This document shows, piece by piece, positions 10,596 through 22,387 of a stretch of 64,000 bases of DNA. How positions within the stretch are numbered: the stretch's first letter is position 1; each line of letters begins with the position of its first letter. The notes below the pieces were generated by a model. It had not been told where the DNA came from. It saw only the letters and a program-made list of their open reading frames with translations, and searched no databases. A program made the translations under genes and the position numbers. Source of the DNA: Sabellastarte sp. h YS-2021 (taxonomy: Eukaryota; Annelida; Polychaeta; Sabellida; Sabellidae); assembly GCA_964017235.1 (NCBI GenBank), contig OZ024931.1, positions 22,854,189 through 22,918,188 on the forward strand. Reading direction: 5' to 3'.

Positions 10596-10682
10596 AGTGT
10601 TTTCAGTGTGTTTGCTCCGAATCTGGATGTTTTTTGGTAGGGCAGACACTTTATTATAATAGTTCTTTGCACGTGGTATTAC

Positions 10683-10700
10683 CTGAAAAGAAATATCTTT
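10683..10700 (-). other. Splice acceptor of the GnRH coding exon
   Basis: Read on the minus strand, a pyrimidine-rich run ends 'tttcttttcag' with the AG at 10684-10683. The exon would begin at 10682, leaving 87 bases of 5' untranslated sequence before the start codon at 10595. An upstream non-coding exon and promoter should lie at higher coordinates; I cannot place them. Confidence 0.55.
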
Positions 10701-12879
10701 TTGAGAAAAATTTGCGAAAAGTTTTAAACTGCACACAAAGAGTTAGAAGGAGATTATATCAGCACTGCACAATACAAATCCACAAATATTTGTCAAAGCA
10801 ACCTTGATACAACCCTGATATAACAGAAACACTTCCCAAATGAGATCTACAATGAAAATGTATCGAATGGAGATGACAGTATTATATGAGTGTGTAACAC
10901 AAATATTATATTATTTATCTTCATGAGTGATATAGTTTTTGTACATGTCTAATGAGGGATGTTTTACTTTTCATTATTTACCATTTTGCTTCAGTAATAA
11001 GTGAAATAACTCCATATTTTCCCAAAGAATGTAAAAAATTAGATCTGAAATGTATCCACACCATTAAATGTAAAAACTTAGGTTTTTAACTTGGGATTTT
11101 GCTACCATTTCTGCAGATTTTAATGAAACAAAGGCTCTGGAAAAGTACATTTCTAATGGTATATGTAACTTGTTTATTGGCTTACAGAATCAATGAAATA
11201 TCATCGAAAAATCAACCCTTGTCAACAAATTTGTAACGCTAATTACGCATAGTAAGTGCACCAATTAATATTATAAAAGTATGTCTGGGTCCATATCCCC
11301 CCATATGTTGTCAAAATACTGCTGTTGGTGGATAGTAAAGTCTGTAATTATTTTCAAATCTTAGCATTTATACTGGCACAAGTTTGGTTTTGAAAATAAA
11401 TTGCATTTTGAAGACATAGATGCATCCTCAACTTTCTCCTAAGTGCAACACTCCTCAGTTAACTATGAATGTACACCCCAATATATTTAAAAACAAGCAT
11501 ATGACAACATTAACATAATATTGTGTAAAATAACTTTCATAACTTTTAACAAATTGCATGCAAATTAAAGAACCCTTGTATTTCATTTTTAATTATTAAG
11601 AAAACCATTATTTTTCATATCTAGTGAGTGAGTGCCATAAAATAATTGACTTAGTCTCACCTTTTGATCAAAGTATAGCTTATTTATTTCCTTGATCATA
11701 AATTAATTCCCAATTATATCCTTTTCATTAAAACTTTCTTTGAAGCTGGACATCAAGTGAAGAACTTGTGGATATATATATCCAAGTCCCTTGTATGTCC
11801 TTTTTGCTGAAGTTAATACTTCACCCGTTTTAAAAGACACAGGTACTCTGTGGTCTGTCAGTGCATTAGTTTTATGACATCATCAATGCTGGCCCACATT
11901 CTCCTAATTGACAGCTGCAGTGCCCGCCCACTAGCAGGAAAGATGACCATCAAAATGGTAAAAACAGTGCCTTCCATTTCCTTTGTGGAGTTTCTTGCTT
12001 CCTTTTTTTTGTGTTGATGGTGGTCAGCTATGACACTCGGTAAATTTGATAGTGACAGCCAGCGTCATTCATCGTCTGTGTTCTGTGATATAATGCAACC
12101 TCAGTTATCTGGTCATATTGGGAAATTAAGATTATTGTCGGATAATAGAAGGTTTCTTAAATAGAAGAGAAATTTTTGCCGAGAATAAGTGGGCAATACA
12201 AAGTTAGAAGAGTGAAAATAAGATTATAAAACTGAATGCATGGCTAATAGGTCAAAGGACTATCATGGGTGACCAAAAGTTAAAATATATGCTCATAAAT
12301 ATAGGAGCAAGGTATCAGTAACTTTCACCAAAAAAGTTTATTTGATGTTCTGGAAAAAACTTTAATAGAAGTGAACTTTAATCAGTTTATAAGATTTTTA
12401 TTTCAACGAGTATTGCACTTTGTTACAACTAAGTATTGCAGTAGTATTTCAATTGTAGTTTAGACTCTTCAAGTACAATGTCAGATTTGGATTTTATTTA
12501 CGGTATATCATTTTCAAAACTTAGTCCATACTTCTTGTTATCAGATATCTTTCAGCCAATAGCATGCTTCATCACATCCAATCTGTTTGTTGTATAAAAT
12601 AAAATGCAATGAAGTGAATAAAAAGTATTTAATTTTTGTCATTACTTGTTCAGTTGGTAACCAAAATGCAAAATTTTGGCTTAGAAACTGGTTCATCAAA
12701 ATTGTGCAGATTTTCTTCTCAGATAAATCTCCCTGTGTGAAGAAACTGAATAGCCATTTGACTAAACCGATCCAATTCTTTCCTGGCCCTTTTTACACAG
12801 AACAAAATGGTGATTTTTTTTTTTAAAAAAGCATCACAGAAAGAGAGAAATTCTGGTCATTTTAAGTGGAACTCTTCGG
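10701..12879. other. Intron sequence upstream of the GnRH exon
   Basis: AT-rich, presumably holding the GnRH upstream intron and promoter, neither identified. At 12096-12170 there is a decayed fragment resembling the pogo-like MITE ends at 16870-17034 ('ggataatagaaggttt'). Confidence 0.3.
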
Positions 12880-13170
12880 TATATGCTGATAACTTTTGCA
12901 AGTGTCAAACTTGACTTTTGACCCCTGCTTCAAGGTCAAGTCGGATCATCATGCTTAAAAGGTCTTATATCTGCTTTATAATTGGTGCAAGGGCTTCAAA
13001 ATAGGAAAACAACTTGTAAGAATTCATGGCCTGTGAATCTTTTGCAAGTGTTAAGTTTGACCTTTGACCCCTGCTTCAAGGTTTGAGTGGGGTAATCATA
13101 CTAAAATTGCCATATATCTCTTATATATTGGTCCTTGTGCTTGAAACTCACATCATAAATGAATAAAATA
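12880..13170 (+). repeat. Two-unit tandem repeat (~150 bp)
   Basis: Two copies of a unit containing 'cttttgcaagtgt', 'tttgacccctgcttcaagg' and a TATATCTC-like phrase, at about 12890 and 13035. A related single unit lies at 31680-31800. These are typical core units of the hairpin-ended elements, without visible ends. Confidence 0.6.
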
Positions 13171-13224
13171 TGTAAGTTTCCCCCATCTTCAACTACACAG
13201 AAGTTCTTACATCTGATTCTTACA

Positions 13225-13415
13225 TTCGGGGTTGGGGTTCTTGCCTGCCGAGGCTGGCTATTTTTTGGTTTCTCCAGGTGTTTTCTCTGTGGTGCTGACC
13301 CCTGCTCTGTCTCATGGTCAATTGATTAATGGATCACTGTATTTTCTGTGTCAAGTATTTTAGAGTCTGTCTTCAGACAGAGATTAAGTGCTATAAAAGT
13401 ACAATAAGAATTAAA
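13225..13415 (+). mobile_element. L2/CR1-like LINE, 3' end fragment
   Basis: Contains 'ttttctctgtggtgctga', 'ttagagtctgt' and 'gagattaagtgctataaaag', then an A-rich 'tacaataagaatt' end. The same 3' untranslated signature closes the LINE on the minus strand at 57503-57650, and recurs at 18625-18790 (minus) and 38690-38785 (plus). The copy is heavily 5'-truncated. Confidence 0.65.
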
Positions 13416-14515
13416 CTTAGGTTTATTTATCATGGAAAATGTATCTAAGTATACCACCTCATAAAAGATCCCAAACTACTTGCTGTTATAAACAGTCTTA
13501 AGGCCTTCATGGACTGACAATGATACAACACGAGCGGATAAGAAATTTGGAACTCATAACGTGCATTGTGTTCACACACCAACGATTATTGTTATTTATC
13601 ATTTGCAAACTTTTAAAGCAGCTGAAATACATCAAATTAAAAGGCCAATTAGAACGCCAGGGTAAAGTAATACCATAGCTCCATGGATGGCAACGTCAAA
13701 GGTCTGTTTGACCAAAGCTTCAATCCTTCATTGGATAAAATCAACTTTCGGTACACCTGAAATACAGATAAAGTGGTTTTGAGGTAAAATAAAGACTGAG
13801 TGTCTTTATCAGAAACCAAATTGTCATGACTGTAATGTGCTCTTCTCGAATTTTAATCTTTTAGAGTGATGCTATATCTATGATACTCAGCAAGCTTGTC
13901 CCTGAAATTTAGAGAGGAATTGTATTACTTTTGTAGTGATAAAATGTTTATCGTGCTGTCTAAAAATATCTCTACATGATAGGGACATGAAAAGGTGGTA
14001 TTTAAAGGCTGGGAGCGGAGGTAGAGACTGAAGTTTAAAATGCAGTGAATTGTATGATAGTAAGTGTTAACTTAATCTGTAAATTATATGATAAGTTAAA
14101 TGTTAAATGCAAATTTTGATGTTGTCTCTCAAAACCTTACAATAACCTTCATTATCATGAGAATGAATCAAATAATTGATTTCTAGGTAACCAACTCATT
14201 AAACACTGATGAAAAACTGAAGTGATGACCAGATTTGTTTTCAGATATATTAATGATAGAAACCATTCTGTATCTTTTAAATTGTGTTTAGATAGAGTAA
14301 GGAAGCTAAAATGCACAAGAAATCTAAATTTTGCCACCTCTGAAAACCTTACTTAATTCTATGAAAAAAACTTTGTTATGAACCAGGTCCTCAGTAGCTC
14401 CTTAGGAAGCACCATAACATTTAAATTTGTACTTTACTTCTCAAAACCATTTGTAGCTCACAGCTTTTTGTGTCCTTTTGTACTTTTACTTGTACTCTGA
14501 AGATAAAACACAAAG

Positions 14516-14565
14516 TCAGCTGACACAGAGCATGTTCATGGGCACTGGTTGCTTGTTTTTTGTAA
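14516..14565 (+). mobile_element. Right-end stub of a hairpin-ended element
   Basis: 'GTCAGCTGACACAG', an imperfect hairpin and 'gcttgttttttgtaa' closely match the right end of the element at 50034-53900. No matching left end is seen upstream. The stretches 13416-14515 and 14566-15050 around it hold nothing I recognise. Confidence 0.5.
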
Positions 14566-15050
14566 AGTCGAACCCAAAACCAATGAAAGAAGGCAGCCAA
14601 CTTTTCTCATCTGAGTTGAAGTATAAGCTCAGACTATGAGTATGGTGTGAGTTTTAAGATTAGTTTAAGAATTTTCTAAATTATGATAAGTTTGAGTTTA
14701 AGCGTAAACTCATAAAAATAGGTTTATAAGTGACTTTTAACACAAGTTTAAGAATCTTTGTAAATACAGGCCCTGGTGAATTTGCCCATTTATGTTCAGC
14801 CTTACAAACCACTGAGACATGAAAGTTTTTCATGTGAAACTCGTCTACAAGTTGTCTACAAATGTACCTACAATGCTCTGAAATCTATTGGTGAAAGGCA
14901 TTATTTAATTCAAATGCATTATTTATGAACATTAACAATAGTCGAGCTTTTATAGATTGAACATAATTGGTAACAAATCAGTTTAACTTAGACATTTTAC
15001 CTGAATAAGAATGTACAATGATTTTCTAATGCCATTGATGACACATTAAT

Positions 15051-16152
15051 TATGTCCACCCCAGTGGGGGGTGGACATATTATTTTTGCTTTTTCCGGCG
15101 TCCGCCATCCGGACGCTTGGTTTCTACTCATTTGAAGGAAAAGTATTTATCCTATCTTTACCAAATTTGGTATGGGTGTTTATTGGGTTAATAGCTTGCA
15201 TGGGATTGCTTTTGGTGAAGATAAGTCTATAGCTAACTGAGTAATAGCTACTTAGCTACTTTTGTGTACTTCTTTTGTTTCCGGGCATTTTAAGGAAAAA
15301 TATGTGACATATCTTTACCAAATTTAGTATGAGCATTACTTAGGGCGATAGCTTGCTTGGGATTGCTTTTAGTGATAATAGCTATATAACTGACTGAGTA
15401 ATAGCTACTTAGCTACTTTGCCAAAAATGGAAAAACACAAATTTGCTTCTATCTCCTTAACCGTGCGAGATAGAGCGATTTTGTTGAAATTTTTTACCCA
15501 CAGGGTATCTGAGCAATGTACTCTTAGCAATTTTCAAAAAATTTTCTCCTCCCCAAAAATGGCGGCCATTTTGAATTTTGCAAAAATGGAAAAACACAAA
15601 TTTGCTTCTATCTCCTTAACCGTGCGAGATAGAGCGATTTCGTCAAAATTTTCAATCCACAGGGTATCTGGGAAATGTACTCTTGGCAATTTTCAAATAA
15701 TTTTCCTCTTCCCACATATGGCGGCCATTTTGAATTTTCAAATTTTTGTCAAAAATGGAAAAACACAAATTTGCTTCTATCTCCTTAACCGTGCGAGATA
15801 GAGCGATTTTGTCGAAATTTTCGACTCACCGGGTATCTGAGAAATGTACTCTTGGCAATTTTCAAAAGATATTCCTCTTCCCAAAAATGGCGGCCATTTT
15901 GAATTTTCGAATTTTTGCCAAAAATTGAAAAACAGAAATTTGCTTCTATCTCCGTAACCGTGCGAGATAGAGCGATTTCGTCGAAATTTTCGACCCAACC
16001 AATGCAAAAAGGCATGAAGCTGAAATAATTTACATGTATACTAATAAATACTTAAGCATCATATCATTTACAAATGAAACATGGTCTTGTAAGACTACTG
16101 TACAATTTTTGCAAAAGGTTCATGGGGTGGACATTACACATGATAATGTGTG
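15051..16152 (+). mobile_element. Hairpin-ended element with 165-bp tandem core
   Basis: The left hairpin has a perfect 12-bp stem (TATGTCCACCCC and GGGGTGGACATA, 15051-15079, 5-base loop). The right end repeats GGGGTGGACAT (16124-16134), an exact complement of the left arm, and is followed at once by a perfect hairpin ACACAT-gata-ATGTGT (16136-16151). The core at 15418-16000 has four units of 163-169 bp, each with 'cttaaccgtgcgagatag' or a one-base variant. The best-preserved example of the class here and its structural reference. It has no coding capacity; in-frame runs in the core are by-products of the repeat. Confidence 0.8.
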
Positions 16153-16869
16153 TTCTTCTATGCTATCCTGTTTCTATTCATATGTCGCAGCTGCTATCAA
16201 CAGGGCGTCCTATTTCTAGTTAATAAGTTGATTTTATAAGCCCATTTGCTCATAGAAATACCAAAAATGGACAATGATGGAAATGTAGTACTTAAGTTAG
16301 CTCATTTGCTTGTAATCTAAGACAAATTTACCTTATTAGTGAGGAGCTTGATTGGCTAGTCACACTGTCTAGAGCATGTGTTCACCTGGACCCAGTTTAT
16401 CTGAGGATGTGGCACCTTCCCTTCCACCAATTACAGAGACATGCATAATTGAGGAGAAAAGCATGAAATTACTGATTGTCATCAGCCTAATTTAATTAGT
16501 GGAAAGAGCTTTTAAAGGAGGCACGAAAAAGGGGGGTTAGTCATAATTAGCCAAATATAAGAGGCTGATGTTTTTTCTGTTATGTGAAGCAGCTGTTTGT
16601 AGGTGTTAAAAGTTCAAGAAAATAATTTAAGAGTTAGTTCCAGATGTTTGTTTTTGTGGTTCATTTTACTTCATACAGTCATTAACCAGAAAATATGTTT
16701 TCACATTATAATGTCAGGGGCTCGTGTTAATTTTTTTGGTACATACTGGATTAACAAATGCAAGGAACCAAATTTGAATTGACCAACTCATTAAAATATA
16801 TAAAATTGTTTGGGGTCATATGGAAATGGTGCTTATTGTCCCCCACTTAAGCAGAAAGGGGAAATTAAT

Positions 16870-17034
16870 TACTGTAGAACCTCTATTATCTGACCCTCTT
16901 GGGAGAGTAAAAATTAGTTTGGATACTAGAAAGGTCGGATAATAGGAAGGCTAAAATAACAGGCTTAAATAGAGTTGGGAGAGTGGATTTGAGGCTGGAT
17001 AATTGAAAATTTGGATAATAGAGGTTTTACTGTA
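16870..17034. mobile_element. pogo/Tc1-like MITE
   Basis: A ~163-bp element with terminal inverted repeats: left 'ctgtagaacctctattatc', right 'gataatagaggttttactg', flanked by TA on both sides. TA target sites and this kind of end are typical of the Tc1/mariner-pogo group. The interior is non-coding and partly palindromic, with a further 'ggataatag' near the middle. Confidence 0.75.
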
Positions 17035-17371
17035 TAATTTTTCTGTCTGCCCATTTGTATGTGATGAAATTTTTAACTTGATCCTTAAACTTCATACACT
17101 TTAATGGATTTTCACCAAATTTGGAGGAAAGGTGTATCCTGAAAATATCTGCAATTGATTAGGAGAATACGTTAAAAGATCCTTTATAATGGCCCTGGTA
17201 TTACCTTTACTTAATATGGAATTATTTTTATGATACTGGAACAGTCTGATCTACTTTTGACATCTGCGAGTAATAAAAGAAAAAGATAATTATGCTTATT
17301 ATCTATGTATAACATATTTGTAATGATATTTCAAAAATATACTTTTACTGAGAGTGTTTGAGAACAAAGAA

Positions 17372-17580
17372 GGGGGCCACGGTGACACAGTCATAACATA
17401 CTTGCCTCCCACCTGAGATCATAGTTAGAATCCCAACCTGTCCTCAAGTGGCAAAGTTATAGTTGCTTGCCATTGGTCAATGGTTTAGAGTACAGATCCT
17501 TGACCAACTGTATGTACTGATTTCCTCTGCCCTCTGTACTAATTGTAGCTGTATGATGTATTAAGTTATACATTTTCTAA
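17372..17580 (+). mobile_element. tRNA-derived SINE (family B), old copy
   Basis: The head 'gggggccacggtgacacagt' and body ('cctcaagtggcaaag', 'gttgcttgccattggtca', 'tgtatgtactg.tttcctctgccct') match the younger copy at 41235-41462. Internal promoter boxes are decayed. Confidence 0.75.
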
Positions 17581-17828
17581 ATACAGGGATGGTCATACAA
17601 CATCTGTGTAAAGATAAGTGTGTTCCAGGACTGCACAGAAAATTGACAGAGTGATAGCATACATTTATGATTTTTTGCGTAATTTTTCAATGCAAAGATT
17701 GATCTCACGTGGAAGGATTTCAAGATTATGCATTGTAGTATTTAGTCATGCTGTGTGTCCCCATTTAAATGAATGGATTGGTTGTGGTTATAGCAGATTT
17801 TGAAGGACTGTAACTAACCCAAGGCTTA

Positions 17829-18615
17829 ATTACCTCTACCAGCGGAGGTTATGTAATCATTGGAGTTTGTCCATCTATCAGTTTGTTTGTTAGGAGCCAG
17901 TTACACATAGCCGGAAGCGCCACGGATATACCCCACAGTTAAATATATGGTAACTGATAGGGATGCACAAGGGATGTGGGTGGTAATGTATAAGATTTAC
18001 GGAACTGCCACGGATCTTCCTACGGCCCCCTACGGAATGCTACGGACAGGTTTGCGGATGAAAAGATCACCCCAGGGATTGGTCTTGTGACTGTTTTCTA
18101 ATTCGCAAACTCTTTCCATGTCAATCCGTAGCAGATCTGGTAAGATCCGTGAATGTTTTTACAGATATTTTTTGCCGCGGAAGTGTCAAGGATGTAAGGG
18201 ATGCCACCAGGACATCCAGGATGGGTATACGGACAATAAGGACAGTCACAGAAGAGCTACGGATGAGATATGGAAGAGCCACGTATATCAATTACAGATA
18301 AGATCTGCAAAGCCTTTAACTGCTTGATTTTTTCTTGGCGTCCCCACGGACATGTGGCATCCATGGTGGAAGCCACAAGGAGATTACGGACATTATGGAT
18401 GGCCGTACAGGCGGAAAAGATGATCCATAATCCGATCCGTATCACTCAACATTTTCAAAATAAGGAATCCTGCTTCGATTCGGTGGTACATCTGGCTATG
18501 TGTAACTGGGGTCTTAGTGAAGAGCATAACTCAAAAAGTTATGAATGGATTTTCTTCAAATTTTCAGAGAATTTCCACATATGTTTAAGTAAGAAGTGAT
18601 TAAATTTTGGAGGTG
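17829..18615 (+). mobile_element. Hairpin-headed element split by another insertion
   Basis: The head at 17829-17860 carries the hairpin ACCTCT-accagc-GGAGGT, with ATTAC and GTAAT outside it, followed by 'tttgtccatctatcagtttgtttgtta'. It is interrupted at 17897-18509 by a different element and resumes with 'agagcataactcaaaaagttatgaa'. The right end is not identified. Confidence 0.55.
17897..18509. mobile_element. Element with 16-bp perfect TIRs and TACGG-rich interior
   Basis: CCAGTTACACATAGCC (17897-17912) is exactly complementary to 18494-18509. The 613-bp interior has more than a dozen ACGGA/TACGG or CCGTA motifs on both strands, as if built from a short subterminal repeat. No target duplication was clear. 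No transposase is encoded; frames across it are by-products of the repeats. Superfamily not recognised. Confidence 0.7.
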
Positions 18616-18624
18616 TCAATCTAA

Positions 18625-18790
18625 TCTAATGTGGATTTTTATAGTGCTTAATCTCTATCAATGACAGACTCTAAGGCACACCTGAACATAAAACAAGGCA
18701 ATTAACGTAAATCCAATGACATAGCCAGGTTATACCAAGGAGACACAGGGGTCAATGCCACCGCCACCTTTATTAGGGCCACCTTAAAGT
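18625..18790 (-). mobile_element. L2/CR1-like LINE, 3' end fragment
   Basis: Minus-strand copy of the same LINE tail as at 13225 and 57503: on the + strand 'tttttatagtgcttaatctc', 'gactctaaggcacacctga', 'ggagacacaggggtcaatgcc'. Strongly 5'-truncated. Confidence 0.6.
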
Positions 18791-19437
18791 CGAAAAATAA
18801 GGTTTTTATTCCATAACTCACACTGTGGCTCATTTTGGTCTATCATACCTGGTGTATCTGACACAGTATCGAATAAATATGTAATCTGACTTTATGGTCA
18901 CCTTAAATGTTAGATTTTATCAAGTTATGGTCACCTTAAATTCACATAATTTGTTGTTTTCATAATTTCTCTTGCAAACTTGGTGTATGTGTATGCAGGT
19001 CAGTCTGGGGGAACATTTCTATTATCTTTGTCTCTGCAAATTTTAACCAAGTTAACCAAAATTTATTGGATAAAATACTGAAACTAACTGAGTCCCAGAT
19101 CTCTACCTGATCACTCCAAAGAACATTTAAACTGAATTCAATTCACATCCTGTTTGATAAACCTGTTTTACAGAGTCTGACCTGTTTTGTATTTTCGGAC
19201 TTGCTGTTCCACCTCCATAACTATTTTCCATTACTATTAGTGGAAGGATTGAAATTTTATTGCAGTGTTTGCAAATTAATTTTTCTGTTAAGGCTAAACT
19301 AAGATGTTTTTATAGTTTAAGTGAATGATGTTTGTATAGTGTTGTGTAATGTTCAGTGGAAAGGGACACCATGAGGCTGAAGTGGTGATGTTTTTTAATT
19401 CAATGTGATAATGACCCGAGTGATGGGTATTTTCAAT

Positions 19438-20366
19438 GGTAAACACTAAACAGACGAAACTCCAGAGGACAAAACACCGGAGGACAAAACCCCGGAAACT
19501 TATGACTACTAGGACACAACCCTGGAGATAATTTTAAGGGGGGAGGACATAACCCCTGAGTTTGAAATCCAGACAACTTATCATATGATAATGCACAAAA
19601 TAAATTTAGATATGAATTTAATCTTTTTCACACTTGAAATCTACTTGGGCAAAATGTGTTCAGTTTAAAGATTAAAATAATCCTGATGTAATTGAGAAGT
19701 CTCAATTACTACTCTGGCTATTTAAGTCTGTTCAAGCAGTTGGCTTTTATTCTTAGATGAAAAGAAAAAGGGTAGTTACGGAACATGCATTTTTAGAGTA
19801 TATTTATGTACAAATTGGTTTCTTTGGAAAACAAAAAAAAGAGAAAAGTTAATAAAGTTAATAACTTAATAATTATATACAATGCTTTATGGAAAGAAAA
19901 CTGAATTGTAGCAACTGAAATCTACTTTCACTGATAGCAAAAGGATAGGGAAGCCACATCACATCACCCCACACACAAGTCTTTTTTGAAGATGATAGGA
20001 ATTGGAAACCACATCATTATTGCATTTATCATTATTGGATTTTTGTGTTGGGGATTTTCAATTCCCCCATCTTGGGATTTTCAATGGGTTTGCAAATATT
20101 GGGGGACTTTCAATCTGGGGATTGAAAACATATTCATACTGAAAAGGTTAACCTACTAACTATCAACATGTGCACGGCTGTCCTGTAAAAGAAACTCTAC
20201 AAATACACACAAGTGTATATCAATTTAAAATAATATGGCAATTTAAAAGAGCCTGGGGTTTTGTCCACCCCCCTTAAAATTAACTCCGGGGTTTTGACCT
20301 AGTAGCTATATTATTCTGGGGTTTTGTGCTCCGGTGTTTTGTCCTCTGGGGTTTGGTCCGCCATTC
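19438..20366. mobile_element. Non-autonomous DNA transposon with GGACAAAAC-repeat ends
   Basis: Inverted ends of about 115 bp (19440-19560 and 20250-20366), each made of repeats of 'gaggacaaaacaccgg' and 'ggacaaaaccccgga' type, also sharing 'attttaaggggggaggac' (one change between ends). A 9-bp repeat ATTTTCAAT flanks it (19429-19437 and 20367-20375). The layout copies the element at 4767-5523: repeat-built ends, 8-9 bp duplication, AT-rich non-coding interior. Confidence 0.65.
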
Positions 20367-20588
20367 ATTTTCAATTTCTTCCACAAGAGAAGACAAACAC
20401 AAGATGAGTATGTAGTACTAACAAAGCATGGTACATTCTGGAGTAACTTGAAGTGAGCAGTTTTTGATTTTGTATATTTTTCAGTGGAAAGACATACATA
20501 AGGTTAACATGGTGATATGTTTAATGCAGGATATTACTTGCCAAGCTGTGATAGGCTCCCTCTGTTTAAGTGACTGATGTTTGGAGGC

Positions 20589-22255
20589 ATCCAGTGGATA
20601 CTTTGGTTTAGCATTGGCTGCACCGCCGCCGCCGCCGCGCATAGAGAGATTTTTGGCGTTAACGGTCTCAGTGGCAAACTACATCAGCTAGGTTCACCAG
20701 ATTTCAGGATATCTTCATTGGGGGGTAAGCTTCACTGGGACTGAAATTAGCCTCATTCTGAAAAACAAGATGGCCGATGCAGGCATTTCTTTGAAAATTA
20801 TCTACATTTTTCTACTGGCTGTTTCTCATAGGTAGAAGGTTGAATCTCTTCATAGGTGATATGTATGACAGATATATATGTCCTCTACAACCTTGCAGAC
20901 ATGTGACCTTGAAGCTCTTAATTCAAGGTCATCCACGGAGTGCCGAAGTAACCCACATAGCGGACTTTAAAAGTGGTCTGCCCCTTTAAGGTGAAACGAG
21001 GATGGCCAAACTTAAAAGTGCTTATAACGCGCTATTATTGGTCCTAGAGGTTTATGATGGTAAACCTACCTATAGGAAATCATGGGCTGGGAATCTTTTG
21101 GTGTGGTCGGATTTGACCTTGGGCACCTCCTTCAAGGTCAAACGAGGATAGCCAAACTTAAAAGTGCTTATAACTCGCTTATTATTGGTCCTAGAGGCTT
21201 GGGATGCTAAACCAACCTATAGGAAATCGTGGGCTAGGAATCTTGTGGTGTGGCCGGATTTGACCTTTGGCCCCTCTTTCAAGGTCAAACGAGGATAGCC
21301 AAACTTTAAAGTGCTTATAACTTGCTTATTATTGGTCCTAAAGGTTTGGGATGGTAAACCAACATATAGGAAATCATGGGCTGGGAATCTTGTGGTGTGG
21401 TCGGATTTGATCTTGGGCCCCTCCTTCAAGGTCAAACAAGGATAGCCAAACTTAAAAGTGCTTGTAACTCACTTATTATTGGTCCTAGAGGTTTGGGATG
21501 GTAAACCAACATATGGGAACTCATGTGCTGGGAATCTTGTGGTGTGGTCAGTTTTGACCTTGGGCCCCTCCTTCAAGGTCAAATGAGGAAAGCCAAGCTT
21601 AAAATTGCTAATAAGTCACTTATTATTGGTCCTAGAGGTTCGGGATGGTAAACCAACATATGGGAAATCATGGGCAGGGAATCTTGTGGTATGGTCAGAT
21701 TTGACATTGGGCCCTTCCCTCAAGGTCAAACAAGGATAGCCAAACTTAAAATTGCTTATAACTCGCTTATTATTGGTCCTAGAGGTTTGGGATGGTAAAC
21801 CAACTGATAGGAAATCATGGGCTGGGAATCTTACGGTGTGGTCAGATTTGACCTTGGGCCCCTCCTTCAAGGTCAAACGAGGGATGCCAAACTTAAAAGT
21901 GCTTATAAGTCGCTTATTATTGGTCCTAGAAGTTCGGGATGGTAAACCAACATATGGGAAGTCATGGGCTGGGAATCTGCTGGTGTGGACGGATTTTACC
22001 TTGGGCCCCTTCTTCAAGGTCAAACGAGGATAGCCAAACTTAAAAGTGCTTATAACTCGCTTATTATTGGTCCTAGAGGTTTGGGATGATAAACCAACCT
22101 ATAGGAAATCATGGGCTAGGAATCTTGTGGTGTGGTCAGATTTGACCTTGGGCTCCTCCGTCAAGGTCAAACAATGGTTCACTGGCTTTGGTGAGTTGTC
22201 TTTCTGGTTGATACAAATTTGCATCGGTTCTCTGATGTGTAGGTCTAGTTTTGCT
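20589..22255 (+). mobile_element. Hairpin-ended element with 147-bp tandem core (copy 1)
   Basis: The head has ATCC-agt-GGAT, then 'ctttggttta' and a (CCG)n tract, then about 340 bp of unique sequence. The core at 20990-22165 has eight units of 146-148 bp, each with 'agccaaacttaaaagtgctt', 'cttattattggtcctagag' and 'aaatcatgggctgggaat'. The tail at 22165-22255 ('atggttcactggctttggtg') includes a palindrome GATACAAATTTGCATC. Head, core and tail all match 54360-55680; the same core recurs at 52810-53620. Each unit carries TCAAGGTCA facing TTTGACCTTGG. Confidence 0.8.
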
Positions 22256-22387
22256 TGCTTTTGAGGAGGACACAGCATAATTTTGACATGGTGAGCCTGT
22301 ATAATAGAGTATGAGAATTGCCAATCTATAAAAAACTTTGTGGCTTAAGTTAAAGTGAATATTTGTATAATTTTGTGTACTATTCAG

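Noticed and set aside
15418-15928. A 127-codon repeated frame (KHKFASISLTVRDRA)
   Set aside because: It sits in the 165-bp array; overlapping frames are open on the other strand and unit lengths are not multiples of three.
21217-22033. Minus and plus frames of 70-135 codons with TLKEGPKVKSDHTTRF-like repeats
   Set aside because: They come from the 147-bp array core; copies in other elements are interrupted and no domain is recognisable.
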